64,000 nucleotides of DNA from Corella eumyota. Its lineage: Eukaryota; Chordata; Ascidiacea; Phlebobranchia; Corellidae. Positions 1 through 11,939 of this stretch are shown in pieces; positions within the stretch are counted from its first letter, which is position 1, and each line of letters begins with the position of its first letter. The position numbers were made by a program, and so were the translations under genes. The notes beneath the pieces are model-generated. The model made no database searches, had not been told where the DNA came from, and saw nothing but the letters and a program-made list of their open reading frames with translations. The stretch covers positions 1,240,001 through 1,304,000 of the forward strand of contig OY720098.1 of the NCBI GenBank assembly GCA_963082875.1, read 5' to 3'.

Positions 1-1260
1 CGAATTTATTTTTGATTGAAAAAAATTTAACTAATTACTTATTTAGTTTTATATATTTGAGTTAGATAAGAATATAAACAATTTTTGTAATTGTATTTTT
101 TAAAATTTTATTTATTTTTTACAATAAAACACAATGTGTAAAACAATATGGCTATTATTACAGTTTTCTTCAATTATCTATAACAATGTTGGGTTATGAC
201 GTCACAGTCGTTTAAATTTGGCACATTTAACAAACAATTTCACCAAAATATTTACAAATGCAAAAATGATTTTTATATGAAATATGTAAAAAAAAAATTG
301 AAAATTGAAATTTTTTACAAATAATTGCCCCCCCCTTATTACAATGTATTTTTACCCCTAATCAAACTAGTTTTAAATGGACGGAATTTGATAAAAATTT
401 GAAATTTACATAAAAGCAAAGAATTTACTGAAAATTAACATTTAATATTCTATTTCAAGCATTATATGCAAAACAGTTCACCCCTATTCGAATAATATGT
501 AAATATATTGCCCCATAATTTTGTTATTTGTTATTTTTTAGACTTTTATGTCTATTACCCCTTATTTAAATATAGAATATTTACATATAAGAATACTGTG
601 CTCAACATTGGATTAATAACAGGTAGAAAATAGTCGACAAAAATGAAAAAAATAATTTTTAAGTTTTTAAAAGTTGTTTTAGCGTTTAACTTATGACGTC
701 ATACTTACGTTTCATTATGTAATTCATGACGTCACAATCACGTAGATAGTTTTAAATAACGTTTAATTTAACACATAGTTGATAGTCTTTGTGACGCAAT
801 AATTATGATGTATAACTTGTGACCTATGACGTTAGTATAGTTAAGTTTTTTTATGACGTCATTGTAGTGTGACGTAGTTAGTTGATGACGTTGCATAGTT
901 GGTCGATTTATTTACAGTATGTGCATAGCTTGACGGCTTGCCGCAGTGATCAAACAGAAACATTTATTCTTATTTACATTATGACGTCACGATTGGTGTA
1001 ATGACGTCATCTAAGATCGAACAGTTATACGTGACGTCATGGTATGGTGTGAAATCTAAAAACACAAAATTTAGAGTCAGAAATTTAATTTTTTGAGTTT
1101 TTTTTTAGTATTTTTTGTTTCTTAATTTTTTAATTAATTTTTATTAATTAATTTAATCCATAACCATGTTAAAATCTAAAAATAATTTTAAATTAAGTTT
1201 TTACTTTTGTTGAGTTTTTAAATATATTTAATTTTTTTTTTGTATTGGGTTATTTTTACA
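1..1260. other. Gene-free AT-rich DNA with a TGACGTCA cluster
   Basis: I see no supportable exon here. The stretch carries one TGACGTCA at 197 and six more between 694 and 1039 (694, 727, 854, 982, 1002, 1032), plus several one-base variants. TGACGTCA is the full CREB/ATF palindrome. Whether these act as binding sites or are only a dispersed sequence motif cannot be told from this window, because the same palindrome is common across it. Confidence 0.6.
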
Positions 1261-1287
1261 ACCGCTAGACGTCGTGGCAGAGCTATT

Positions 1288-1359
1288 ATGTCCAAGTTTT
1301 CAGAATTGAAGACTGGACAATAAATTCAGTCCACCCTACAATTCCGAATATTCGGACAT
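1288..1359. repeat. Imperfect foldback (about 21-bp inverted arms)
   Basis: The left arm, starting ATGTCC and ending GAATTG (1288-1308), is matched in inverse by the right arm, starting CAATTCC and ending GGACAT (1339-1359). There are a few mismatches and about 30 bp between the arms. It could be a solo foldback or the end of a small element; no target-site duplication is evident. Confidence 0.4.
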
Positions 1360-1397
1360 AAGCATTTATTTTTAAATTGAATAAAATTGGTAATCTC

Positions 1398-1500
1398 GGG
1401 ACAGGGTAATTTGTCCCAAGGACAAATTTGGGACCGGGTAATTTGGGACCGGGTATTTGGGACCGGGTAATTTGGGACCTGGTATTTGGGGGCAAGGAAA
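1398..1500. repeat. Minisatellite, GGGACCGGGTA units of about 16 bp
   Basis: Several tandem copies of a unit of about 15-16 bp with core GGGACCGGGTA followed by ATTT or TTT. It is one of the few G-rich tracts in this AT-rich region. The short minus-strand open frames across it (rich in PGPK/PNYPVP) are simple by-products of the repeat. Confidence 0.75.
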
Positions 1501-1621
1501 GGGTAATTCGTAATTTTTTTATACATTAGTTTTTAATTAATTAAAACCTTTTAGCTAATTAACCAGTTAAATTTACTCAGACAATAGCTGCCTTTTAGCA
1601 AGAATTTTTAATAGTTTAGCA

Positions 1622-1850
1622 ATATTGGTTCTTTTTATGGTTGTTTGTTATGGTAACTGGTCTTAATGGTTATTTTAATAGTTCTTGGTTTACATATTAG
1701 TATTTTTTATGGTAACTGGTTTTAATGGTCACTTAAATCATTTTAGGTTGGCATATTGGTCTTTTTTCTGGTTGTTTGTTATGGTAACTGGTCCCAATAG
1801 TTATTTTAATAGTTTTTGGTTTGTTTATTGGTCTTTTTTGCAAGTTACAT
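1622..1850. repeat. Diverged tandem repeat with ATGGTAACTGGT
   Basis: ATGGTAACTGGT recurs at about 1650, 1709 and 1781, each followed by related TTTTAATAGTTNTTGGTTT text. Copy spacings of 59 and 72 bp show an old, unequal tandem array. It has a similar flavour to the TATGGTAAC minisatellite near 21.4-22.0 kb. Confidence 0.55.
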
Positions 1851-1899
1851 TACAAAATTGGTTCCTGATGGTTGTTTTATAAATAAAATTTGGTTAAGT

Positions 1900-4800
1900 A
1901 AATAAATTGGTGGTCATTGGTTGGTAGTTAATGGTGTTTTGGTGGCGATGGTCGTTGTAATAATACGCACCATCAAATAGAGTTAGCTGCACTTAGCTAA
2001 CCTAGTAGATGAAGCAAACTATTATTACGTCATAACACTGGACTATTGCGTCATATTTATATATTGTACGACGCTGCATTAATGTGAAAAGTATAAAAAA
2101 TATAGGATGATACGTCAGAACTATAAGTATGACGTCAATATACTGTTATGTTGAATAGTGTTATTGTATTGTAAAATATTATGTAAATGTGGTTGTTTAC
2201 TCAAAAAAAAATAGTTATTTGCATAAAATTGTTGTTAAAAAAAAATAAAAAAATTGAAGTTGTTAAAAAATAAAAAAAATAAAAAAATGTAAAGTTAAAA
2301 AAATTTCAAAAAAAATGGAAGTTGTTAAAATTATAAAAAAAAGTTGTTAGTAAACTACTATTCTGTTCAGGTTTGCGATGTGCCTTTGTATGCTCATTGT
2401 TACGTCACATACGGGTAACACGATTCATCATGACGTCACCACCGCCACCAAACTACGTTTAACCACCAAAAACTACTTATATACTTACGTCATTATTTGT
2501 GACGTCACTTATCAACTAAAATGACACCAATTTTTAAATTTGAAATTTTTTAATTTATTTATTTTTTTATTTTTTTAATTTTTTTCAGAATTTTTTAAAT
2601 TGGTCTCAAGCCACGTGACTTGGTCACGTGACGCTCGAAAAGCCATGACAAGTCATCACAAATAAAATTATTTTTAATTTTAAACCTTTTCCCATTTTCT
2701 AACACCATTTAAAATCTTACTTTTATTCGGCTGTGGAGGTATTCGCTGTTAAAACAAATAGTCATTTATCACGTCACAAACCAATCTTGATGACGTCACA
2801 ATTAGTGACTTTTGAGCAATGTCACTTGTATTGTGACATCATCAGACCAAGCTGTTGGTTGTGACGTCATAGCTAACGTCAGCTCCGTCGCAGAAATTTG
2901 TCATCATTTTTTTAAAATTTATTTCTAAATTTTTTCTTAAATAATTAATTAAATTAATTTTTAAAACTTATTTTTAGAAAAAAATTTTTTTAGTGAAAAT
3001 TTTGCCAGGTTTAAAAAAAGCTTTTTCCTAGAAATATTTAACATCCAAAAACGTTTATTTTTTACCTTAAAAACTTTGTATTTGTTTATTTTAGAGTTTA
3101 AGTTAATATACCGATATTGCCTTAAGCAAAAACAAAACTCTAATTTAAATATCATATTTTATATTGAGGTTTCTTACCTTTGTTGTTGAACTTGTAACCT
3201 TTAATCTACATTTGACCATTTTTAAGAATTCTAAATTCAAGTAAAAAAATATTTTAAATAGATAATTTTTAATAAGTTTTTAATTAATTTTTTTCGTACC
3301 TATGTTTGTTTAATTTTAGGTTTGTTTATTTTGGTAAAAACATAATTATATTTAAACTATTCGAATATAGCTTAAATTAGTTTAACCTGAATTCCTACTA
3401 AAGCCCTAACAAAATTGAAAACTTAAATTTCAAAAATTCTAAAACAAAATAAAAATTTTATTACCTTTTATTTAAACGTTTTTCATTTTTTTTTCGATTT
3501 TTTTGCCTAGTTTTTCTATTTATCTATTTCATCTGAAAACACAAAAAGCCAAATTTATTCAATCGGAACGAAAAGTCGAAGTGTGACGTAACAATGACAC
3601 ACCTAATTTCAGTCACGCGTTAATTATGACGTCATAACGCGACTTTGTTAAAATGACTTGAAAAAAACTTTACTAAAATAGTTACTTTTACTTTTAAATT
3701 TATCCAAAAATTTTAGATTTTCAGATTAAGTGAAAAAATTTAATTTAAAGTTTTTATAAATAAACAAAATTCCTAAAATTTAAACTAAAAAACTGCGCGC
3801 CAAAAATATCGTTTTTATGTGTTAAAATCAGTGCTTTATTTTGAAAAGAAATTTTCAAGAGGTCCCGGGTTTAATTACACCCCGTTCCATTCAACTAGGG
3901 GTTAAAATGATACCCCGATCGGGTTACCCCTTTGTGTTGGGCCTTAATTTAAAAATTCACAAAAACTCACCGAGTCTGAATAACAAACAGACCTATTCTG
4001 TGAAAAAATAATGGCCATTGTGACGTCAGAGGGGCTTTGCACGCGAAATTTAACTTTTTATCCACGAATCGGATAAAAAAGTTTTTAAAAATAACTTAAG
4101 AATGGTACTCTTATAAACTTAACTAATGTAACTCTTTAACGACCCTACATAATACTTTACACGTTTTTTGAACCACTGTATACGTTTACCGTTGGTAAAG
4201 GGTTAGCATATGTTTATTTATTGATTTAAAAGTTTTTAAATTGAGATTATGAATCATTTTTAACTTTTTAAAACTCTAAATTAAAATGACAAACACGTAA
4301 AACCTGAATCTTAAAATAAGTTCTCGTAATATTGGTTTAAAATTCGTACTACTAGAAACAAAAATAGAAAATTTATTTTAAGATATCTTTAATTTAATCT
4401 GTATTTACAATAAATTTAACAAAATTTAAAATTATTTTGCCTTATTAAAATTGCCCAAAAATATGATTAATACCTAAAATCTAGTATAAAAATTTAGTTA
4501 AAACTCACATGCTAAAAACGTATTTTTTTCTACATTTTTTGCGCTTACATATTATATAAAAGCAAAAGGTTAAAAAATTGTTATATAATGTTAAAATAAA
4601 AATACCAAACTACATGAAAGTTAAATGTTATCTAATCTTTGAACAGCTTACATCAATGACCTTAACTTAAAAACGAAACTCTTATTTTTATCGTATTTCG
4701 TTTTATCTTTATACTTAGTATATATAATACACGCTAGGGATTTAGAATAATAAATAATCGTTTTATTTATTTAACTTGAACTCTATACTGAAACATAGCG

Positions 4801-6330
4801 ATTTTTAAACTATACTTTAAAGTACTTTTTAACTAAGTTTAAATTTAGGATTTTATTCTTTTTATATTTTAAAAATTTTTTTTACACTTTTTTAAAATTT
4901 TTTTTATTTTGTTTATTTTAATTTATGCACTACCTTTACAAATTGCGCCTTAAAATAGCAAAATCTAGGTCTGATTTTGACTGTTAAACATTTACAAACG
5001 ACTGACTTAATAATCTAAACCAAGTTTTTTTAGTTCGTTCCCCAAGTTACAAGTCACGTCTCTTTAAAATAAATTTTTTCGGTTTTTTTTTAAACAATAA
5101 ACGAAAAACCCGCGAAAATTTTAGATTTCAGATTTACATATAGACTAATCACGTTGCTTATTTATTTTAAGTTATAATCACACGAAAATTACGTTAAATT
5201 TATGTTTAAATTTTACAATTTTTGAAAAAAATTAAATTGTATTAAATCATACCTAAAAAGCCACGTTTAGCTTTCTCAAAACTTACAATACGCAAACCTT
5301 TAAAATTCAAATCCAAAATTACCAATATAACGCAAACTACAAATATCTTCTAGACTATATTTTTCTGCTGTACAACTCTACCCAAAAAATGATTTTAACT
5401 TAAGTTTTAGAACGAACGAAGCTACCTGTTCGTCTGACTCCACTAACCAAGCGTTATGATGGCCTAGTTTGTAAGCAGTGGCGTCTGCTTAAACATCGGG
5501 TTGGCAAAATATTTAAAATTGCGAATTTTTTAAGAATTTTATTAGGTTTTAAATGTTATTGTACGGAGTTAATATTTTTGGCATTATTTTAATTTAACAA
5601 TATTGTTATTTTTGTTTGTTTGTTATCACGTGATTTTAACTTAATTGTTTTTTTGTAATTTGGGTAAAATTGGAGAGTTTGGATTAGTTTTGTTTAATAT
5701 TTTAAATTTTAACTTAATTGCCGAAAATTTTAACGAACTTTTTTATCATTTTCGGCAATTTTGTTAAACTCTCAAAATAAATTTATCTATTTTTTTAAAC
5801 ACACAACCCCGACAACTACCACTACTTAATTTAAATTTGAAATTTTGATTTTTTGCCCAACTTTTCTTAACCCCTTTACATATTTTTGTTTCTGTTCGAG
5901 CAAATATATCTAATTTCAATATTTCGCAATATTTTTAACTAAATATAATATCTTCTAAACATAGAATAAATACTAAGAATTTGTAAACAATTAACTTTCC
6001 CAAATTTTAAATTTCAAGCTCGCTCAGTCTGCGATTTAATATCAATAACTAAACGACCTGATCCTCTTATTTAAACAAATAAATTATGACGTCATAGTCA
6101 ATATCGCGCTGCCGCTCGAACGCGGACCAAGTTTATGTTTATTACGTTGACATTTTTCATTGTTCGGTCACAAATTTAAACATAGGCGACGTTAGTTTTA
6201 TTAAAACATTTGCTAAAAAATGACCCAAATTTTTATATTAAACTTTGCTTTTAAATCTTTGTGTTTTATAATAGTAACTTATGCCTAGTCTAAATAGTAT
6301 TTAAATATGCTGAAAATAACTTTAAATTAT
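1900..6330. other. Gene-free AT-rich stretch
   Basis: I see no gene I can support. It contains scattered TGACGTCA sites (for example near 2131, 2430, 2500, 2790, 2861, 3628, 4021, 6087), a pair of CACGTGAC motifs at 2612-2631, and a perfect 12-bp inverted repeat (ATTGCCGAAAAT, 5717-5728 against 5748-5759). A lone exon-like segment on the minus strand at about 5428-5490 is discussed under findings. Confidence 0.5.
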
Positions 6331-6339
6331 TTTAAAAAC

Positions 6340-6660
6340 TTTGTGAGGGGTTTAAATGAAGGAATTTAAATGTTGGTGTTTAAATAAAAGGGGTTTAAAT
6401 AAAAGGGTTTAGATGTAGGGGGTTTAGTTAATTGGGTTTTAAATAAAAGGGTTCAGATGTAGGGGGTTCAGTTAATTAGGGTTCAAACAAAAGGGTTCAG
6501 ATGTAGCGGGTTCAGTAAAAAGGGTTTCAAACAAAAGGGTTTAGATGTAGGGGGTTCAGTAAAAAGGGTTTCAAACAAAAGGGTTTAGATGTAGGGTATT
6601 CACTAAAAATGGTTTAAATGAAAGAAGTTCAAACAAAAGGGGTTTAAATAATTAAAATTA
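6340..6660. repeat. Minisatellite with GGGTTTAGATGTAGGGGGTT
   Basis: Tandem, partly degenerate units containing GGGTTTAGATGTAGGG, GGTTCAGTAAAA and GGGTTTCAAACAAAA. The best-ordered copies, near 6521 and 6565, are 44 bp apart. The strand is strongly G-over-C biased. No coding potential is seen. Confidence 0.75.
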
Positions 6661-7130
6661 CATTTTAAATTTAAAAGTCCCCCAAATAACGTAAAATTTT
6701 AAACTTAGCGCCCGTTATTTGAATTTAAGATATCTTTTGTTATTTAAATAAATTTAAAATTAAATTAAAGTCTAAACAATTTAAAAAATTAAACAAAATT
6801 AAAAAAATAATTATTTTAAATTTTTATTACGAGAAATATTTAAACAACTTAAAACATTTTGAATCCAACGCCGATGTTGTTTATTTAACTTAAATATTGA
6901 CTCAATAAATAAAAATAAAACGAAACTTATTAACCGAGGGTACCATGTCGTGATTCGCCTTGTTATTTGGTTTGTGCCGTCATAATTTGTGACACATTGT
7001 GTTAGGCGATGACGTCATAATGTCGGTTTAAATTCAAACGAATATGAGTAATTAAAAGGGTTTGACGATTTTAAGATAAAAAATCTTTTTTTAGTTTGGA
7101 TTTAATTTAGGAAATTAATAAGATTTTAAC

Positions 7131-7698
7131 GTCTGGTAGTGTGGTGTACTTTGATAAAAGGACTTTGGGTTCGAGCTGCACCAATGCCACATTATTTGCC
7201 CTTGAGCCTAGCGTTTATAGTTAGCTTAAATACACCAAAAGGTTTCGGGTTCGAGCCGCACCATTGCCACATTATTTGCCCTTGGGCCTGGCGTTTGCAG
7301 ATAGCTTAAACACACCAAAAGGTTTCGGGTTTGAACCTCACCAATGCCACAGTATTGGCTCTTGAGCCTGGTGTTTACAGTTAGCTTAAACACACCAAAA
7401 GGTTTCGGGTTCGAGCCGCACTTATACCACATTATTTGCCCCTGAGCCCGGCGTTTACAAATAACTTAAACACACTACAACAACACAGTCTTTGAGGGCA
7501 AAAAGGTTTCGGGTTCGAGGCTCGAGACCGATGAATAGCTTAAACACGTCACACCAGAACATCTTTCCAAAAGGTTTTAGGTTCGAACCGCGCCAATACC
7601 AAACTATTTAGCTTGTGAGGCCGACGTTTACGAATAGCTCATAACAGCACACCCTTCCCCCCCCAAAAAACAATTAAACCTATCTCATTAAGGTGATG
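7131..7698 (+). repeat. tRNA-derived repeat (family 2), internally expanded
   Basis: A tRNA-like head (GGTAGTGTGGTGTAC, then GGGTTCGAGC, a B-box match) is followed by tandem units containing GGTTTCGGGTTCGAG, CACCAATGCCACA and TTGAGCCTGGCGTTTAC. The unit start recurs at 7241, 7321 and 7401, a period of 80 bp. The tail (ACACCCTTCCC, then AACCTATC and TTAAGGTGAT) matches the tails of the copies at 28.46-28.70 and 38.08-38.34 kb. This suggests a SINE whose middle has been amplified in tandem. Confidence 0.7.
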
Positions 7699-9400
7699 CA
7701 AAAAAAGGGGAAAATAAGTACAATACAATTTTATGCCAATTGTTATTTTATTTTTAGTTATTCTTATTCTCATCATGACAAAATTTCTAATTTCTTGCAC
7801 AACTTAAAAAATCGCTGATAAATGAACTTTTAATCCTGACACATATTCAGTTACATTCCAACCCATTGTTAACAATACCACGCATCAGTACGAGTGAAAA
7901 TAACATCTGTTTTAAAGTTTTGATTTGCAACAAGATTGTTTGACGTCACACTTTGACACGTGATACGACACGTGCTCAGCGTTACAATAGGTTAATTATG
8001 ACGTCACAATAGAGGGTACTTATAGGACAATAGTGGGGTAAAAATTGCAACTTTGCGATTTTCTGTTTTTGCATTTTTGCAAGATTATTTAAAGTTAAAA
8101 AAAAAACGTTTTCGCGATTCGGGAAATTTAAATTTCAAAAAAAATATGACGTAATTATTTTTAAATAAAATGACAAAAATACAAAAAAATAAGATTTTTA
8201 TTAAATTTAAAATGATTTAAAATTAATTACCAAAATAACTTTTATAGCATTTTTATTTAAAATTTATCAAAAAAAAACGCGAAATGTAAACATTTGTCTA
8301 CAAATTTCAATACTAAGATTTCTTTTACCATGTTTCTACTATTGTCTGTTTTTGGCAACTTTATTAAATTTTTTTCGTTTTAAAGTAATTTTAATTTAAA
8401 CAAAATAAAACTGTAACATTCAATAATTACCTTAAATTCTATTCCACCTTCCGACTCCAAATTTGTTCAAAAATAAAATATTTTCAACTTCGAATCCAGT
8501 TAACAACATAGCTGCCTTTTTTGTGACGTGGTATTTATTCGACCAATCAGGATACGTTGTTGTTTTAACGAATTTAAATTGACCAATCATGAGGCTCGGT
8601 TGTGTACACACTACGTGGCACCTCTCTCGATGCATATAAGTTACCGTGACGTCATAATAACGGTGTTGTTTTGTCATAGATGTTGGTTTAAGGCTTTAGT
8701 TAACTTGTCTAACTTGGAAGTTAATAATTTTGAAATTCATAAATTTATTATTTTACATTTTTATACAAATTTTGGCTAAAAAAAAGAATTTTTGTAATTT
8801 AATAAAAGAATAAATTGTTTTTTTAAACACTTGGAATATATTATTAAATATAGTTTACATAAAAATAATGTTTTAATAAATTGTTTTTTTAAACACTTGG
8901 AATATATTATTAAATATAGTTTACATAAAAATAATGTTTTAATAAATTGTTGTTTAAAAATTGTTCTTTTTTTAGGGTTTAATTTTATAGTAAATTGTTA
9001 TAAAAAACTTGAATATTTGTGATTTTAGTTATTGATTTAACATTAAATTATTGTTATAGAAATATAATAACCAAATTTTATACTAATATCAGATTATAAA
9101 CTATATAAAATACAATTAAATAAACTATTGTTAATTTGTTGTTATTTAATAATTCGTTTAATAATTTTAATCCAACAACCCAATACTAATTTGATATTTT
9201 AACTTATGTTAATAATGTAACGCAGGTGTTGTAGGTACTTGATTAAATAAACTTTAATCTTAAGTGTAACAACATTAAATGGATGTTATGATAGTGCACG
9301 TGTTTCAACAATTTATAGTCTTTGTTACAATTCATAAAGATTTTAATTTTAATTAGTTGTTTTATTTTAAATTTTATAGGTAATATTAATTTTTGTGTTC
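7699..9400. other. AT-rich DNA, no supportable gene
   Basis: No exon is convincing. Open frames around 8432-8779 on both strands overlap each other and lack splice or homology support. TGACGTCA occurs at about 7942, 8000 and 8647. A 66-bp tandem duplication is listed separately. Confidence 0.5.
8809..8949. repeat. 66-bp tandem duplication
   Basis: Two near-identical 66-bp copies, starting AATAAATTG at 8809 and 8875, with the first bases of a third copy at 8941. The near-identity implies a recent event. Confidence 0.85.
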
Positions 9401-9410
9401 TAAAAAAAGA

Positions 9411-9713
9411 CGGCAGCGTGATGTAGTAACCGGCAGCGTGGTGTAGTGGTAAGAACACTTGCTACACTACACATGAGGTCGTGGGTTCAATCCCCACTGC
9501 TCTCATGCTGTAGCGCCTTTGAGTAAGGCGCTATAAACGGTACGAACTCCTGCTGAGCCAGCACTTATTCAGAAGCATAATAACCGGGCAATTATAATAT
9601 ATAATATCCCAAACTATCACAAGCAACTCGAGACTGGGTCGGAGTAACTGATGTTACTCCATGTTTAAGTCGCGCATTCGACTTTCCCACATCGAGGATA
9701 AAGATATATACAA
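9411..9713 (+). mobile_element. tRNA-derived SINE (family 1), full length
   Basis: The head, CGGCAGCGTGGTGTAGTGG, contains an A-box-like segment. GTGGGTTCAATCCCCAC follows: a B box inside a perfect 5-bp T-arm stem. The body runs through AACTCCTGCTGAGCC and AACTCGAGACTGGG and ends CACATCGAGGATAAAGATAT followed by an A-rich tail. The first 20 bases are partly repeated just upstream (9411-9430). The acceptor ends do not pair, so this is a SINE and not a tRNA gene. The same family recurs at eight other places in the window. It may be the composite SINE described from Ciona (Cics-1); I cannot confirm that here. Confidence 0.85.
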
Positions 9714-10453
9714 AAAAGTATTTTTACCTTTTAAAACTTTATTTACATTAAATAGGACTTAAAATTCTTTATTTTTATTCTTTTACCTCTAACTTTTGAC
9801 ATGTTTTATATAGAATATCTAGTGTCATATAAATTGGCGGAATAATAATATAAATGCTGTCGTTAGAAGTCGCTGTAGAGCAAATTGTAGTTTTTTCGCT
9901 ATCAAGGCTTAACTTGTTTTACAATTGACTCTAGAATGCTTTTTAAGTTTTGTTTTGTTTTTGACGTCATAATATTGTATTGTTCGTTTTAATTTATAAA
10001 TTCTTTAAATAGTTTGTGGCTGCAAAATTCTAGAATTTGAAACTTTAACATTGAATTTATTGATAACTATTACGTAACAAATTCCTTTATTGTGTGATAA
10101 TTGTTACGTCATACAAAATAATAAGACGATGACGTAACAATTATTTCTCTGGAATTTGTCAACATCTTTAAGGCAAAATTTTTCCACTGTCACGTCATAA
10201 TTCGCAAATAGTTCAACGATGTTTGAAATTATGACGTCACAATCGAATCCATAATATTTTCAACACAACAATGAACCGCGTTTTATTTGGTTTGATTTCC
10301 ATTGTGACGTATTTACTCTAACTTTAAGGGACTTTCCCTGATTTGTTGTATTTAAATGAGGTTCGTGGGAAAGTGTGAACTTTATGAATTAAATTGTTTT
10401 TCTTGTTCGTCTCATTAAAATCAAAATAACATTCCAACATTTCAGGATCAAAT

Positions 10454-10459
10454 TTTATT
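10454..10459 (-). terminator. Poly(A) signal AATAAA for gene A
   Basis: Canonical AATAAA on the minus strand, about 90 nt past the proposed stop of gene A. It supports the choice of last exon. Confidence 0.6.
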
Positions 10460-10546
10460 GTTCTTAAATATTTACAAGTAACCAGAGTGAATTTTGTGAC
10501 GATGACGTCAAACATTTTGTAGTGACTTCAAATTTTAGTAATGACG

Positions 10547-11384
10547 TCAAAAAATACTGATTCCCCCGCAAACTTTTCGGTGGCATTTAACGCACATGCA
10601 GCGACCTAAAAAGCAATTTGGTTTAATTACGTCATAGGTAAAGTCTTATTACGCCATAAGTGAAAATATACAACCCTATCACAAATTATGTTTATTAAAA
10701 TGATACTTTCAATCTAAGGTAACAATTAAATTACATTATACAGTCCCTGACGTCACTATACTACTTATGACGTCATTACAATATGCATGACGTCATTATA
10801 ACTCTCAAGTAATCAATATTAATGCATTAACATAGTTCATATAATAATTTTATGATAAACTTTTTTAAAATATGTGACGTACAATATAAAGTATGACGTA
10901 ACACTCACGTGATTTTCGTTTCACCACCCGACATGTTGTTAACCTGCAGTAGGTCGAATTACAAAATTCGATCAATCTTGGATTCACTTTTCTTATCTGG
11001 TGTTTGTACATCACCTGTTAATCAAATATAACGTCACTTGTCAATCAAAAATAAAGTCATTTGTCGATCAAAAATGACGTAAAAATTATTTTTGACCAAC
11101 TGTCAATCAATGTTAAAATTCAAAAATTAAATTAAAATGTTGAACTCACCGATGTAACTTCGATTAAATCTCTCAACAACAAACCCGGGAGTTGGTTTTT
11201 CGATAATTTTCCTAAAAATTAAAAAATAATAATTAATTTAATTAATTACGTAAAATACTAAAAAATTAAAAAATTGCTGCGTCATTTTTCTTCTCTTACC
11301 TGTACGTCTACAATTACATGGTTGTGACGTCATAATTACCAATAAAAGAGCGGCGATAAAAGCGAGGTTAAAGATCTTTGACAT
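10547..11384 (-). CDS. Gene A: small secreted Cys-rich peptide precursor
   Basis: Proposed minus-strand gene of four exons: 11384-11300, 11211-11150, 11014-10963, 10605-10547. All junctions have GT-AG ends and phases fit (1, 0, 1), giving 85 residues. The start is the ATG that opens a clear signal peptide (MSKIFNLAFIAALLLVIMTS). The C-terminus is a compact Cys cluster, FCRCMCVKCHRKVCGG, ending SIF. I do not recognise the family. The segment NPRLIEFCRC across the last junction resembles NPKRIKFCRSC across the last junction of gene C, and CVKCHRKVCGG resembles CRSCKNIFCSG there. An alternative exon-3 donor at 10943 reads into an early stop (product ending CRSLHVR). A TATA/CRE pair upstream and AATAAA downstream support a real transcript. 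Function unknown; the signal peptide and cysteines imply secretion. Confidence 0.55.
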
Positions 11385-11808
11385 TTTTCTTGATTTAGAT
11401 TTTAGAAGGTCAGGAAAGGGTCAAGAAGCAAAGGTTACCCGAGTTCAAATATATTTTTAATAAATATTTAAAATTGCTGAAAAAAAAGCAAATTTGATTT
11501 TAAAATTGCCGCAAATTAAAAATTTAATTAATTAAAAATTTTTTTTTCAATTTTTCTATGAACGAGAAAAAATAATTTTTCACCTCTCAAAAAAATTCGA
11601 ATATTTAAAAACATAAACTATTGTTGCGTCATCAAATATGACGTCACTTTTTTGACACAACTGCATTTAAAAATTACTTTAAACGATATTTTAATTCCTA
11701 AAAACAATTAAATTATTTTTATTAATTTTCCAATAAATTCATTGTAACATTGTATTGCGGCAAACGATGCAACCGAGAACAATGTCGATTAATGGCTCAA
11801 CAAGGGGG

Positions 11809-11835
11809 TTTATATACAACTTTCTTGTGACGTCA
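11809..11835 (-). promoter_or_regulatory. CRE plus TATA box, likely promoter of gene A
   Basis: On the minus strand TGACGTCA (11835-11828) is followed after 11 bp by TATATAAA (11816-11809). This is the usual spacing for an upstream activator site next to a TATA box and would start transcription near 11,785. The gap to the ATG at 11384 implies a long leader or a 5' UTR intron. Confidence 0.4.
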
Positions 11836-11939
11836 TAATGCATTAAAAGTGGGTAAAAATAGGGAAAGTTTTTTTTTATTTTTGGGGTAAAAAATCGGTA
11901 TTTTAAATTTGAATTTTGTTGCCAAAATCTTTCCATATT

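Noticed and set aside
1286-1526. Minus-strand open frames rich in PGPK/PVPN
   Set aside because: They are by-products of the GGGACCGGGTA minisatellite.
2378-2425. Plus-strand exon-like segment reading MCLCMLIVTSHT between CTGTTCAG and GGTAACAC
   Set aside because: It has plausible splice ends and a hydrophobic start, but it is very short and no partner exon was found.
5717-5759. Hairpin as a terminator or ncRNA
   Set aside because: The 12-bp inverted repeat is perfect, but nothing transcribed is evident nearby.
7226-7432. Minus-strand open frame over the 80-bp repeat
   Set aside because: It is a repeat read-through; the same peptide-like pattern occurs wherever family 2 is expanded (22.3, 28.4 kb).
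9431-9510. tRNA gene call for the SINE head
   Set aside because: The T arm is good, but the acceptor ends do not pair and the sequence continues into a body and A-rich tail repeated across the window.
10944-10962. Longer exon 3 for gene A ending at the CTGCAG/GTTAAC donor
   Set aside because: It gives a frame that stops after CRSLHVR and loses the Cys motif shared with gene C; the upstream donor fits phase and homology better, though not proven.
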